From the NCBI RefSeq assembly GCF_050262165.1, contig NZ_CP189844.1: DNA of 64,000 nucleotides; one strand, given 5' to 3'. The notes below the pieces were generated by a model. That model had not been told where the DNA came from. It searched no databases and saw only the letters and a list, made by a program, of their open reading frames with translations. A program made the position numbers and the translations under genes. The DNA is from Parvimonas sp015257355. Its GTDB lineage: Bacteria > Bacillota > Clostridia > Tissierellales > Peptoniphilaceae. Shown here piece by piece: positions 57,589 to 64,000 of the stretch (its first letter is position 1; the number at the start of each line of letters is the position of its first letter).

Positions 57589-58368
57589 TTAAAATTTTGA
57601 TATATTTGTTAAGTCATAATAATATGACTTTATTCTTTCATAAACTTGCTTTTGCCATTCTTCAGAAAAAGTATCATCTTCATTTATAAAAATGCTAGAA
57701 TCCATGTAACGTTTTATAATAAATTCAGAATTTTCTTGGTCAAAACCATTACCACGCGAAAAGTCAATTCCTTTTCCAGTATTTCTAGTAACGATACATT
57801 CAATCAAAGGCAATGTAACTTCATTACAAGGAATTTTCATATCAGGAAAATTCCAAAATGTCTTTTTCTCACTTTTATAAATTAAAAGGTCTGAAATTGT
57901 TCCATTTGTAAAACATTGTACTCTGCGAATTTCATTGATATTTATACTATGTTTCGCTCCGGAAATAACACCATTAGAAATATGAATAGTTTTTTCCCTT
58001 AATGTATGTGCTAAATCAATATCTAAGCTATCAATATTATTAGGGAAATTTTTTGTAAGCTTGCTTGCAGCATAAGCGATTAGTATTGATTTTGTCTCTA
58101 AAATATTATGGCGATCATTGATAATTGTAGGATCGGTTGTAAAGTCTATTTGTGGAGACTTATCCTTATTTACAAATATTAGGTTATAGCTTGAATTTGA
58201 ATTACAATATCTAAGAGCCAATATGTACGAAATATTATCAAATGAAATATTAAGATTTTTATTTTCATTTTTTGAATCTTCATAGGAGAAACCATCTTTC
58301 TTAATAGTTAGAGTACTACCATTGTTACGAGTAAATCTCATGTGTTGTTTTTCAAATAAAGTTTTCAT
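57589..58368 (-). CDS. Hypothetical protein cotranscribed with pncB
   Basis: 259-residue soluble protein starting at the ATG at 58368 with AAGGAGG upstream. No signal peptide or membrane helix. The first two thirds look strand-rich, with two similar blocks (LTIKKDGFSYEDSKNENKN... and IHISNGVISGAKHSINI...EIRRVQCF), each beginning a hydrophobic strand and a basic turn, as in PH-like domains. The C-terminus is helical and Tyr-rich. I do not recognise the family. The operon with pncB hints at a role in nicotinate/NAD supply, but that is only context. Confidence 0.6.
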   Translation of the reverse strand: MKTLFEKQHMRFTRNNGSTLTIKKDGFSYEDSKNENKNLNISFDNISYILALRYCNSNSSYNLIFVNKDKSPQIDFTTDPTIINDRHNILETKSILIAYAASKLTKNFPNNIDSLDIDLAHTLREKTIHISNGVISGAKHSININEIRRVQCFTNGTISDLLIYKSEKKTFWNFPDMKIPCNEVTLPLIECIVTRNTGKGIDFSRGNGFDQENSEFIIKRYMDSSIFINEDDTFSEEWQKQVYERIKSYYYDLTNISKF

Positions 58369-58383
58369 AAAACCTCCTTATTT

Positions 58384-58411
58384 TGGAAATGATATTTCCA
58401 TGACTATTATA
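58384..58411 (-). promoter_or_regulatory. Promoter and candidate operator of the pncB operon
   Basis: Minus strand: extended -10 TGATATAAT (TATAAT at 58411-58406), no good -35. Inverted repeat TGGAAAT-GAT-ATTTCCA (58384-58400, 7-3-7) covers the predicted transcription start, a place suited for a repressor. Confidence 0.55.
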
Positions 58412-58558
58412 TCACTTTTAATATTTTTTTGCTATTAGCATAAGAAATTATTAAAACTGTAAAATCATCAAGCTTACTATTTATATGCATTATAACAAAA
58501 AATATAAATGGAAATAAAAATTATTCTTATTTAGCTAGTTTTTTTTTATTTTTTGTGA

Positions 58559-58590
58559 TACAATATAAAATAATTAGAGAAATTCTAATT
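58559..58590 (+). promoter_or_regulatory. Promoter and candidate operator of the zinc importer operon
   Basis: Extended -10 TGATACAAT (TACAAT at 58559-58564), then inverted repeat AATTAGA-GAAAT-TCTAATT (58572-58590, 7-5-7) starting at the predicted first transcribed base. The position suggests a metal-responsive repressor site (Zur- or AdcR-type role); the sequence does not match a consensus I know. Confidence 0.5.
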
Positions 58591-58626
58591 TTTAAGGATA
58601 TAAATTTTTCAAATAGGGGGTAAAAT

Positions 58627-59751
58627 ATGAAAAATATTTCAAAAAAAGTTTTTGGTTTAGTTTTAGCAGGAGCGGTATTTTTCACAGGCTGTAGTGCTAA
58701 AACTGAAAAAACAGATAAAGTAGAAAATAATAAAAATAAATTAAAAGTTGTTACAACAATTTTTCCAGAATATGATATAACAAGAGCAATTGCAAAAGAT
58801 AAAATAGACTTAGAATTATTGATTAAACCAGGGGTTGATGTGCACTCTTTTAGTCCTACTCCTCAAGATATAAAAACTGTTGAAAGTTCAAATGTTTTTA
58901 TTTATGGTGGAACAGACCATGATACATGGGTTGAAACTTTAACAAAAAGTATAGATATGACAGACAAAAAAGTTGTTAAATTAGTTGACGGAATTGAACA
59001 ACTTAAGGAAGAAACAGTTGATGGTATGAAACATGAACATGACCATGATCATGACCATGACGATAAAGAAGAAAAAGACGACCACGATCACGACCATGAT
59101 GAAAAAGATGAGAAACATGACCATGATCACGACCATGATAAAAAAGATGAGAAACATGATCATGATCATGATGAAAAAAATGAAAAAGAAGAAAAACATA
59201 ATCATGACCATGATGACGATGAATTAGATCCTCATTATTGGACTTCACCTAAGAATGCTATAAAAATGGTTAATACTATAACTAATGCATTGGTAGAAAA
59301 AGACCCTGAAAATGCAGAATTCTATAAAGAAAATGCTAAAAATTATATAAAACAATTAGAAGAAGTAGATAAAGAACTTCATAATGTAGTTGATAATGCA
59401 AAGATAAAAAAAGTAGTAGTTGCTGATAGATTTCCATTTAGATATTTATTCGCAGACTTAGGATTAGAATATCGTGCACTATTTTCTGCGTGCAGTGTTG
59501 AATCAACAGCTAGTGCAGGCAGGACAATCAAAAAAATGGTAGATTATGTAAAAACAAATAAAATTCCTGTGGTATATCGTATAGAAATGGGTAAAGGAGA
59601 AATGGCGGAAACTGTTGCAAAAGATTCGGGAGCAAAAGTTAAACTTTTACATTCAATTCACACAGTAACAAAGGATGAATTTGATAAGGTTGTAACTTAT
59701 ATAGATCTTATGAAGCAAAATATTGAGGCGCTAAAAGAAGGACTTAATTAA
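58627..59751 (+). CDS. znuA: Zinc ABC importer binding lipoprotein (ZnuA/AdcA-like)
   Basis: Surface lipoprotein that captures zinc. Lipobox FFTGC (Cys22). The cluster A-I fold opens with VVTTIFPEYDITRAI, with the metal His in GVDVHSFSPTPQD. A very long His/Asp/Glu-rich loop (about residues 135-200, many HDHDHD units) precedes DPHYWTSPKNA, which carries the second His. The third site is in VADRFPFRYLFADLGLEY and the last is around YRIEMGKGEMAE. The long His loop is typical of zinc rather than manganese proteins. 374 residues. Its ribosome site is a G5 run (58616-58620). It is the first gene of a four-gene unit. Confidence 0.93.
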   Translation: MKNISKKVFGLVLAGAVFFTGCSAKTEKTDKVENNKNKLKVVTTIFPEYDITRAIAKDKIDLELLIKPGVDVHSFSPTPQDIKTVESSNVFIYGGTDHDTWVETLTKSIDMTDKKVVKLVDGIEQLKEETVDGMKHEHDHDHDHDDKEEKDDHDHDHDEKDEKHDHDHDHDKKDEKHDHDHDEKNEKEEKHNHDHDDDELDPHYWTSPKNAIKMVNTITNALVEKDPENAEFYKENAKNYIKQLEEVDKELHNVVDNAKIKKVVVADRFPFRYLFADLGLEYRALFSACSVESTASAGRTIKKMVDYVKTNKIPVVYRIEMGKGEMAETVAKDSGAKVKLLHSIHTVTKDEFDKVVTYIDLMKQNIEALKEGLN

Positions 59752-60421
59752 TGAAAGACAAAATATTAGTTTGTGAAAATTTAGAAATTTTTTACAAAAA
59801 TAATAGAATTATTGATAATCTTAGTTTTTCCGTAGATGAGGGAGATTTTTTCCTCATTCTAGGGAAAAATGGTGTTGGAAAGTCAACACTTTTAAAAGGA
59901 ATTTTAGGTTTAAAAAATATTTCTTCGGGAGAAATAAAAAAGGACTTTAAAATTTGTGGATATATGTCTCAAGAGGTTTTATTAAAAAAAGAATTCCCAT
60001 CAACAATATGGGAATTTGTTTTATCTCTAGAGCAGTATATTCTAAATTTTTCTATAATTCAAAGGATAGAGAAATTGTTAAGGAAAATTTGAAAAAATTG
60101 GACCTTTGGGATATTAAAGACAAGAGTATAAGCTCACTGTCAATTGGACAAAGACAGAGGGTTTTACTTTGTAGATGTCTTTGTGTATCAGATAAAATTA
60201 TATTTTTAGATGAACCAACAAATTCTTTGGATATTAAAGTTAGAAAAATGTTGTATGAAATTTTAGAAAAATTAAATAGAGAAGGACTTACTATTGTGAT
60301 GATAAGTCATGATGAAGAGGCTTTTAAATATTCTAATAGAGCTTTAATTTTAGGAAAAGAAAATAAAGTTATTGAGAATGTTTTAGAAAACTTTGAAAAG
60401 GGGGAAATAAAATTTGATTAG
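59751..60421 (+). pseudogene. znuC: Zinc ABC importer ATPase, one frameshift
   Basis: Nucleotide-binding subunit of the zinc importer. The first frame has the Walker A (ILGKNGVGKST) and Q-loop (YMSQEVLLKKEFPST) and runs to 60092. The second carries the signature LSIGQRQRVLLCR, Walker B IIFLDEPTNSLD and MISHDEEAF, ending at 60421. The switch must occur near 60022-60035 (TTATCTCTAGAGC), where one extra base gives WEFVLSSRAVYSKFF. About 223 residues when repaired, normal for ZnuC/AdcC. It starts on the last base of znuA and overlaps the permease start by eight bases. Confidence 0.85.
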
Positions 60422-61232
60422 TTTAATTTCAGAAATGTTAAGTTATCCCTTTATGGTAAAAGCCATCATAGTTGGACTTTTAATTTCAATAAGTTCTGCA
60501 TTACTTGGAATAACTTTGGTTTTAAAGAGATACTCTATGATTGGAGTAGGACTTTCAAATGTTTCATTTGCAGCACTTTCGATAGCACTTTCTTTTGATA
60601 TTTCTCCAATGGAATTTACAATGCCAATAGTAATTTTTGCAGGGGTTATACTATTAAAATATGGCGAAAAATATAATATAAGTAGTGATACATCTATTGC
60701 TATTTTAAGTTGCATTTCCGTTTCAATAGGAGTAACATTTACGGCAGTAACAAAAGGTCTAAATGTAGATGTTTGTAATTACTTATTTGGTAGCATATTG
60801 ATAATGAAAAGAAGTGATATGTATATTAGTTTTGTATTAGGAATAGTTGTATTAATTTCATATATTTTATTGTATAATAAAATATATACTATTACTATTG
60901 ATGAAGACTTTGCAAAAGCAAGTGGAGTAAATGTAAGTCTTTACAATACTTTAGTTACAATTTTAATATCTGTGACAATAGTTATTGGAATGAAATTTAT
61001 GGGAAGTATGCTTATTTCATGCCTAATTATATTTCCAGCTTTGACTTCGATGAGAATTTTTAGAAGTTATAAAGTTGTTGTAATATCCTCAGTGATAGTT
61101 TCAGTAACAGCATTATTTATAGGGATAACTCTATCATATATCTATTCAACACCAACAGGTGCTAGTGTTGTATTAGTGAATTTAGTATTTTTTATTTTAT
61201 CTTGTATAGTAAGGAGGTTTATTAGTGAATAA
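60414..61232 (+). CDS. znuB: Zinc ABC importer permease (ZnuB/AdcB-like)
   Basis: 272-residue ABC-3 family membrane subunit with eight or nine hydrophobic helices. Family features: SALLGITLVLKRYSMIGVGLSN near the N-terminus, DEDFAKASGVNVSLYN (ATPase contact region) and GSMLISCLIIFPALTSMRI near the C-terminus. The start is TTG 60414 with a GGGGGA upstream. It overlaps both neighbours, so the operon is tightly coupled. Confidence 0.92.
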   Translation: MISLISEMLSYPFMVKAIIVGLLISISSALLGITLVLKRYSMIGVGLSNVSFAALSIALSFDISPMEFTMPIVIFAGVILLKYGEKYNISSDTSIAILSCISVSIGVTFTAVTKGLNVDVCNYLFGSILIMKRSDMYISFVLGIVVLISYILLYNKIYTITIDEDFAKASGVNVSLYNTLVTILISVTIVIGMKFMGSMLISCLIIFPALTSMRIFRSYKVVVISSVIVSVTALFIGITLSYIYSTPTGASVVLVNLVFFILSCIVRRFISE

Positions 61233-61875
61233 AAAATTATTGAGTTTAATTTTATCTTGTCTATTATTATGTTCTTGTGCGAAAACAGAAAATAATAATT
61301 TTGTAAAAAGCAAGGAAAATAAAAATGATTTAAAAACTGCTTTAAAAGAAGATCCAGAAAATGCAGGAACAAACAAAAATCAAAATCCAGATGATTATAA
61401 GATAGAAAGACATCAAAATAAAAACGATACAAATAACGAATATAAACAACCTGAAAAAAAAGAAGAACTAACTAAGGATGAATTGAATGAAAAAAGAGAT
61501 TCAGAGTCAAAAGATGGTATAATTAATATCTCTGACGGAATATTTTTGGCTCTTGTAAATGATATATATGTAAATAAAGATGAGTATATCGGAAAAAAGG
61601 TTAGAATATCAGGTCAAAATGTTAGATTTGAAGATAAAGATACAGGAGAAGTTATATATGCTATATTAAGAGAAGGACCTGGATGCTGTTATAATGATAG
61701 TGTAATAGGTTTTGAATATATAACTGATGGCAAATATCCAGAAAAGGATAAATGGTATGAAATGGTTGGAGAAGTAATAACTGACAATTATAAAAGTGGA
61801 AAAGTTGTAAAACTAAAACTTATAGAGATAAAAGAAATAGAAGCAAAGGGAAAATTAATTCATATACCAAATTAA
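61225..61875 (+). CDS. Lipoprotein with a DUF1980-like domain, cotranscribed with the zinc importer
   Basis: 216-residue lipoprotein from GTG 61225 (AGGAGG upstream, overlapping znuB). Lipobox LLCSC (Cys18), a long K/N/E-rich linker (to about residue 90), then an OB-like domain with IYVNKDEYIGKKVRISGQNVRF, ILREGPGCCYNDSVIGFEY and KWYEMVGEV. This resembles the C-terminal domain of the TIGR03943/DUF1980 proteins (YcgQ-like), whose RxxxxCC motif is conserved. The paired cysteines may bind metal. Its place in the zinc operon supports a role in zinc acquisition (inference). Confidence 0.72.
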   Translation: MNKKLLSLILSCLLLCSCAKTENNNFVKSKENKNDLKTALKEDPENAGTNKNQNPDDYKIERHQNKNDTNNEYKQPEKKEELTKDELNEKRDSESKDGIINISDGIFLALVNDIYVNKDEYIGKKVRISGQNVRFEDKDTGEVIYAILREGPGCCYNDSVIGFEYITDGKYPEKDKWYEMVGEVITDNYKSGKVVKLKLIEIKEIEAKGKLIHIPN

Positions 61876-61876
61876 G

Positions 61877-61908
61877 AATTGGAGATTAAAATCTCCAATT
61901 TTTTTATA
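61877..61908 (+). terminator. Terminator of the zinc importer operon
   Basis: Eleven-base-pair inverted repeat AATTGGAGATT/AATCTCCAATT followed by a T7 tract. Confidence 0.9.
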
Positions 61909-61983
61909 GTGAGATAGTAAAAAACTGGGGTATAAAATATCCATTATATCTTATATAAATTAGATAAAATAAAATAATTATGA

Positions 61984-62117
61984 TATAATTAATATAACTT
62001 TATGCCTTGTGATAAAGTTGTATTAATTTCACCATAACAACCATAAAAAGATTATCAAAAGGTAGTTATGGTATAATTATATACAATTATGCCTTGTTAT
62101 AAAGGTACAATAATTTT
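61984..62117 (+). repeat. Structured noncoding element, copy 2, upstream of folA
   Basis: Related to the element at 20452-20600. It begins with TATAAT (61984-61989). Hairpin A is a 17-bp stem (61987-62003 / 62012-62028, one G-U pair) with the loop GCCTTGTG. A central stem ACCATAAC/GTTATGGT follows (62031-62038 / 62065-62072). A degenerate second copy of hairpin A with the loop GCCTTGTT lies near 62095-62110; it may refold through GCCTT/AAGGT inside AATTAT/ATAATT. folA starts about 33 bases later. The rest of the gap, 61909-61983, is AT-rich with nothing recognised. Confidence 0.65.
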
Positions 62118-62149
62118 AAATAATAATAAAAAATAAAAAGGATAAAAAT

Positions 62150-62650
62150 ATGGTTTTAGATAATTTGTATTTAATAGTAGCAATTACAGAAAAGAGTAAT
62201 GCGATTGGTAAAAATAATGATTTGTTGTATTTTCTAAAAGAAGATATGAACTTTTTTAAAGAAAAGACTTGTGGAAATTCTGTTATTTGTGGAAGAAAAA
62301 CTTTTGATGGTTTTAAAATTAAGCCTCTTCCAAAGAGAAACAATATAGTTTTAACAACAAGTGATTTTTCTTTTGAAGGAGTTAAAGTATTCAATAACAT
62401 AGAAGATTTAATTGAGTTTGTAAAAGAAAATCCAGATGAAAAGTTCTTTGTATGTGGTGGGATGAGTATTTACAAACAATTGATAGGTTATTGTTCTAAA
62501 ATGTATATTACAAAATATGAGGAAAAAGAAATAATAGAAGCTGATAGTCATTTCCCAGAAATTGACGAAAAGTTATGGAAAGTAACTGAAAAAGTAGAAG
62601 GTAAAAATGAAAATCCTAAATTAACTTTCTATACTTATGAAAGGATTTAA
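62150..62650 (+). CDS. folA: Dihydrofolate reductase
   Basis: Reduces dihydrofolate to tetrahydrofolate. 166 residues. YLIVAITEKSNAIGKNNDLL is the N-terminal strand and Met20-type loop, GNSVICGRKTFDGF binds NADPH, and FFVCGGMSIYKQ is the GG motif near the C-terminus. Where most bacterial enzymes have Leu-Pro-Trp before the first helix, this one reads Leu-Leu-Tyr (NDLLYFLKEDM). The catalytic acid Asp of that helix is retained in KEDM. thyA is not adjacent. Five bases separate it from the sortase gene. Confidence 0.92.
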   Translation: MVLDNLYLIVAITEKSNAIGKNNDLLYFLKEDMNFFKEKTCGNSVICGRKTFDGFKIKPLPKRNNIVLTTSDFSFEGVKVFNNIEDLIEFVKENPDEKFFVCGGMSIYKQLIGYCSKMYITKYEEKEIIEADSHFPEIDEKLWKVTEKVEGKNENPKLTFYTYERI

Positions 62651-62655
62651 CATAG

Positions 62656-63438
62656 ATGAAAAAAGAAGATATTGTAGTAAAGAAACGTAAGAAAAAACAA
62701 AGTAAAGCTAAAAATTGGTTTTGGAATATACTATTTGTAATATGTTTAGGAGTATTTATATATTCCTCTGCCAATATAATTAAAGACTATTATGGTTCAT
62801 ATAAAGCAGGTAAAGATTTAAGCAATCTTAAAGAGTCAGTATTCAATGTGAGTGAAAAGAGTGCTGATGCTAAAAAAGAAGTTAATTTAGAAGAATTAAA
62901 AAAATTAAATTCAGATTCAATAGGTTGGTTGGAAGTACCAGGGACTAATATTGACGAACCAGTAGTACAGGGAAAAGACAATGATTATTATCTATGGAGA
63001 GATTTTAAGAAAAACACTTATCCTGTAACTGGAACATTTTTCCTAGATATGTATAATAAAGCTGATTTTACTGATAGAATTAGTTATATATTTGGACATA
63101 ATATTTGGGATAAAACAAAATTCTATGACTTAAGAAAATTTGAAGATAAAACATTTCTAGAAAATAATAAGACAGTTTATGTTTATACAGAAAAAGGAAA
63201 ATTGGAATATGAAATTTTAGGAGTTGACTTAGTTGATCCAGATACTTCGCTGTATGAATTAACTTCTAAAAGAAACGAAGATGTAGAAGCGATGAAAAAA
63301 GAATTGACAAAACATATTCCAAAATCTGAAGTTGACAAAATAGACAAAAATTCAAAAATTCTAATGCTTGTAACTTGTAAAACACCTGATGATAATACAG
63401 CAAGAAGAATTTTATTTGCAAAATTAAAAGAGAAGTAA
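62656..63438 (+). CDS. srtB: Class B sortase
   Basis: Membrane-anchored transpeptidase that joins proteins with a sorting signal to the cell wall. 260 residues: a basic N-terminus, one membrane helix (about 23-41), then the sortase beta-barrel. Catalytic triad: His148 (FGHNIW), Cys241 (LVTCKT) and Arg250 (NTARRIL). The spacing and the SIGWLEVPGTNIDEPVVQ block are typical of class B. No substrate with a recognisable sorting motif lies in the window; the surface protein at 23496-26561 uses wall-binding repeats instead. Confidence 0.93.
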   Translation: MKKEDIVVKKRKKKQSKAKNWFWNILFVICLGVFIYSSANIIKDYYGSYKAGKDLSNLKESVFNVSEKSADAKKEVNLEELKKLNSDSIGWLEVPGTNIDEPVVQGKDNDYYLWRDFKKNTYPVTGTFFLDMYNKADFTDRISYIFGHNIWDKTKFYDLRKFEDKTFLENNKTVYVYTEKGKLEYEILGVDLVDPDTSLYELTSKRNEDVEAMKKELTKHIPKSEVDKIDKNSKILMLVTCKTPDDNTARRILFAKLKEK

Positions 63439-63443
63439 ATTAA

Positions 63444-63473
63444 CATGGAGATTTTACATCTCCATTATTTTTT
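63444..63473 (+). terminator. Terminator after sortase
   Basis: Stem ATGGAGAT/ATCTCCAT (63445-63452 / 63458-63465) with a five-base loop and a T-rich tail. Confidence 0.85.
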
Positions 63474-63480
63474 TGAAAAA

Positions 63481-63509
63481 TTGTAAATATTGTATATTTA
63501 TAGTATAAT
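63481..63509 (+). promoter_or_regulatory. Promoter of the glycosyltransferase gene
   Basis: TTGTAA (63481-63486), 17-base spacer, TATAAT (63504-63509), about 44 bases upstream of the start codon. Confidence 0.65.
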
Positions 63510-63552
63510 TTACATTAACATTGAAATATAATTTTAATATATAAGGAGAGTT

Positions 63553-64000
63553 ATGGACAAGATAAGTATTATAGTGCCCGTATACAATGTAGAAAAGTAC
63601 GTAAAAAAATGTCTTGAATCTATTTCAAATCAGACATATAAAAATATAGAAATAATTATAGTAAATGACGGAGCTACAGATAGTAGTGAGAGTATATGTA
63701 AAGAATTTGTTGAATTAGAAGATAGGGCAAAACTTTATACAAAAGAAAATGGTGGACTTTCAAGTGCAAGAAATCATGGAATTAAATTTGCAACTGGAAA
63801 ATATGTATTATTCATAGATTCAGATGATTATATTGATGAAGGCATGGTTGAAGAGCTTTATACGAATATAAAAAAAGAAGAAGCAGATGTTTCAGTTTGT
63901 GGCGTTATTAATGTTTATTCAGATAGGCAAGCTCCACAATGTAGCGAGGAACTTTATTTTTGCTGTGAAAAAGAAGAATTCTTAAAAGAATATTTTATTG
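63553..64000 (+). CDS. Glycosyltransferase family 2, 3' end outside window
   Basis: The first 149 residues of a GT-A fold glycosyltransferase. ISIIVPVYNVEKYVKKCLES opens the nucleotide-binding domain, IIIVNDGATDSS gives the UDP-binding Asp, ENGGLSSARNHGI follows, and FIDSDDYI is the DXD metal motif. ATAAGGAGAG precedes the ATG. Such enzymes build surface polysaccharide or glycolipid; the acceptor cannot be told from the N-terminal half. Confidence 0.92.
   Translation, partial: MDKISIIVPVYNVEKYVKKCLESISNQTYKNIEIIIVNDGATDSSESICKEFVELEDRAKLYTKENGGLSSARNHGIKFATGKYVLFIDSDDYIDEGMVEELYTNIKKEEADVSVCGVINVYSDRQAPQCSEELYFCCEKEEFLKEYFI

Noticed and set aside
58981..59248. Open frames antisense to the His-rich loop of the zinc-binding protein (rich in M, V, I, F or H)
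   Set aside because: They are by-products of the repetitive HDHDHD codons on the plus strand.

Overview
The window is AT-rich chromosomal DNA from a low-GC Gram-positive anaerobe. The 16S rRNA sequence, the clostridial-type gene set (SUF without an SufE, QueH, a double-cubane reductase, many lipoproteins, a class B sortase) and the codon use suggest the Peptoniphilaceae, most likely Parvimonas (P. micra-like). The genus rests on recalled 16S similarity, not on a search.

Layout. 0-2.1 kb: end of a type IV pilus/type II secretion ATPase gene and its inner-membrane partner. 2.1-4.8 kb: a divergent lipoprotein and a DUF1576 membrane protein with a small partner. 4.8-9.7 kb: complete sufCBDSU operon for Fe-S assembly. 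9.7-10.9 kb: DUF1294 protein and three very small membrane proteins. 11.1-18.6 kb: rpoB-rpoC with their own promoter and long acidic tails. 18.6-23.4 kb: glycolipid glycosyltransferase, KEEK-rich lipoprotein, prfA, a C39-like protease and a YwaF-type membrane protein. 23.5-26.6 kb: large surface protein with C-terminal cell-wall-binding repeats, read leftward. 27.1-33.6 kb: ddl, murF, an M20 peptidase and an M16C protease. 33.7-39.3 kb: an ABC importer (with the broken tail of a second binding protein) followed by a double-cubane-cluster reductase and its ATP-dependent activator. 39.4-42.3 kb: a candidate small RNA, ispE, murI and a C39-like lipoprotein. 42.4-47.7 kb: rRNA operon with two consensus promoters and tRNAs Ile, Asn, Leu and fMet. 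47.8-53.5 kb: queH, tRNA-Arg, cardiolipin synthase, truA, an NTPase, tadA and small genes. 53.6-56.1 kb: ABC exporter. 56.1-58.4 kb: NAD salvage (pncB) with an unknown partner. 58.6-61.9 kb: zinc-type ABC importer. 62.1-64 kb: folA, sortase B and the start of a glycosyltransferase.

Reading frames are clean up to about 49.7 kb. From 49.7 to 60.1 kb nine genes have broken or probably broken frames, nearly all by one-base changes in short runs. This looks more like a stretch of poor consensus than like biological decay, so I describe the intended full-length genes there.

Two noncoding signals deserve most attention. First, a structured element occurs in two copies 41.5 kb apart, just upstream of prfA and of folA. 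Its first hairpin has a 17-bp stem in both copies, with compensating base changes, and an 8-base loop of near-identical sequence. Second, a leftward transcription unit of about 160 bases between the reductase operon and ispE has a consensus promoter, four stem-loops with a C5 loop, and a terminator, but no open frame. Inverted repeats placed exactly at the predicted start sites of the pncB and zinc operons are good operator candidates.
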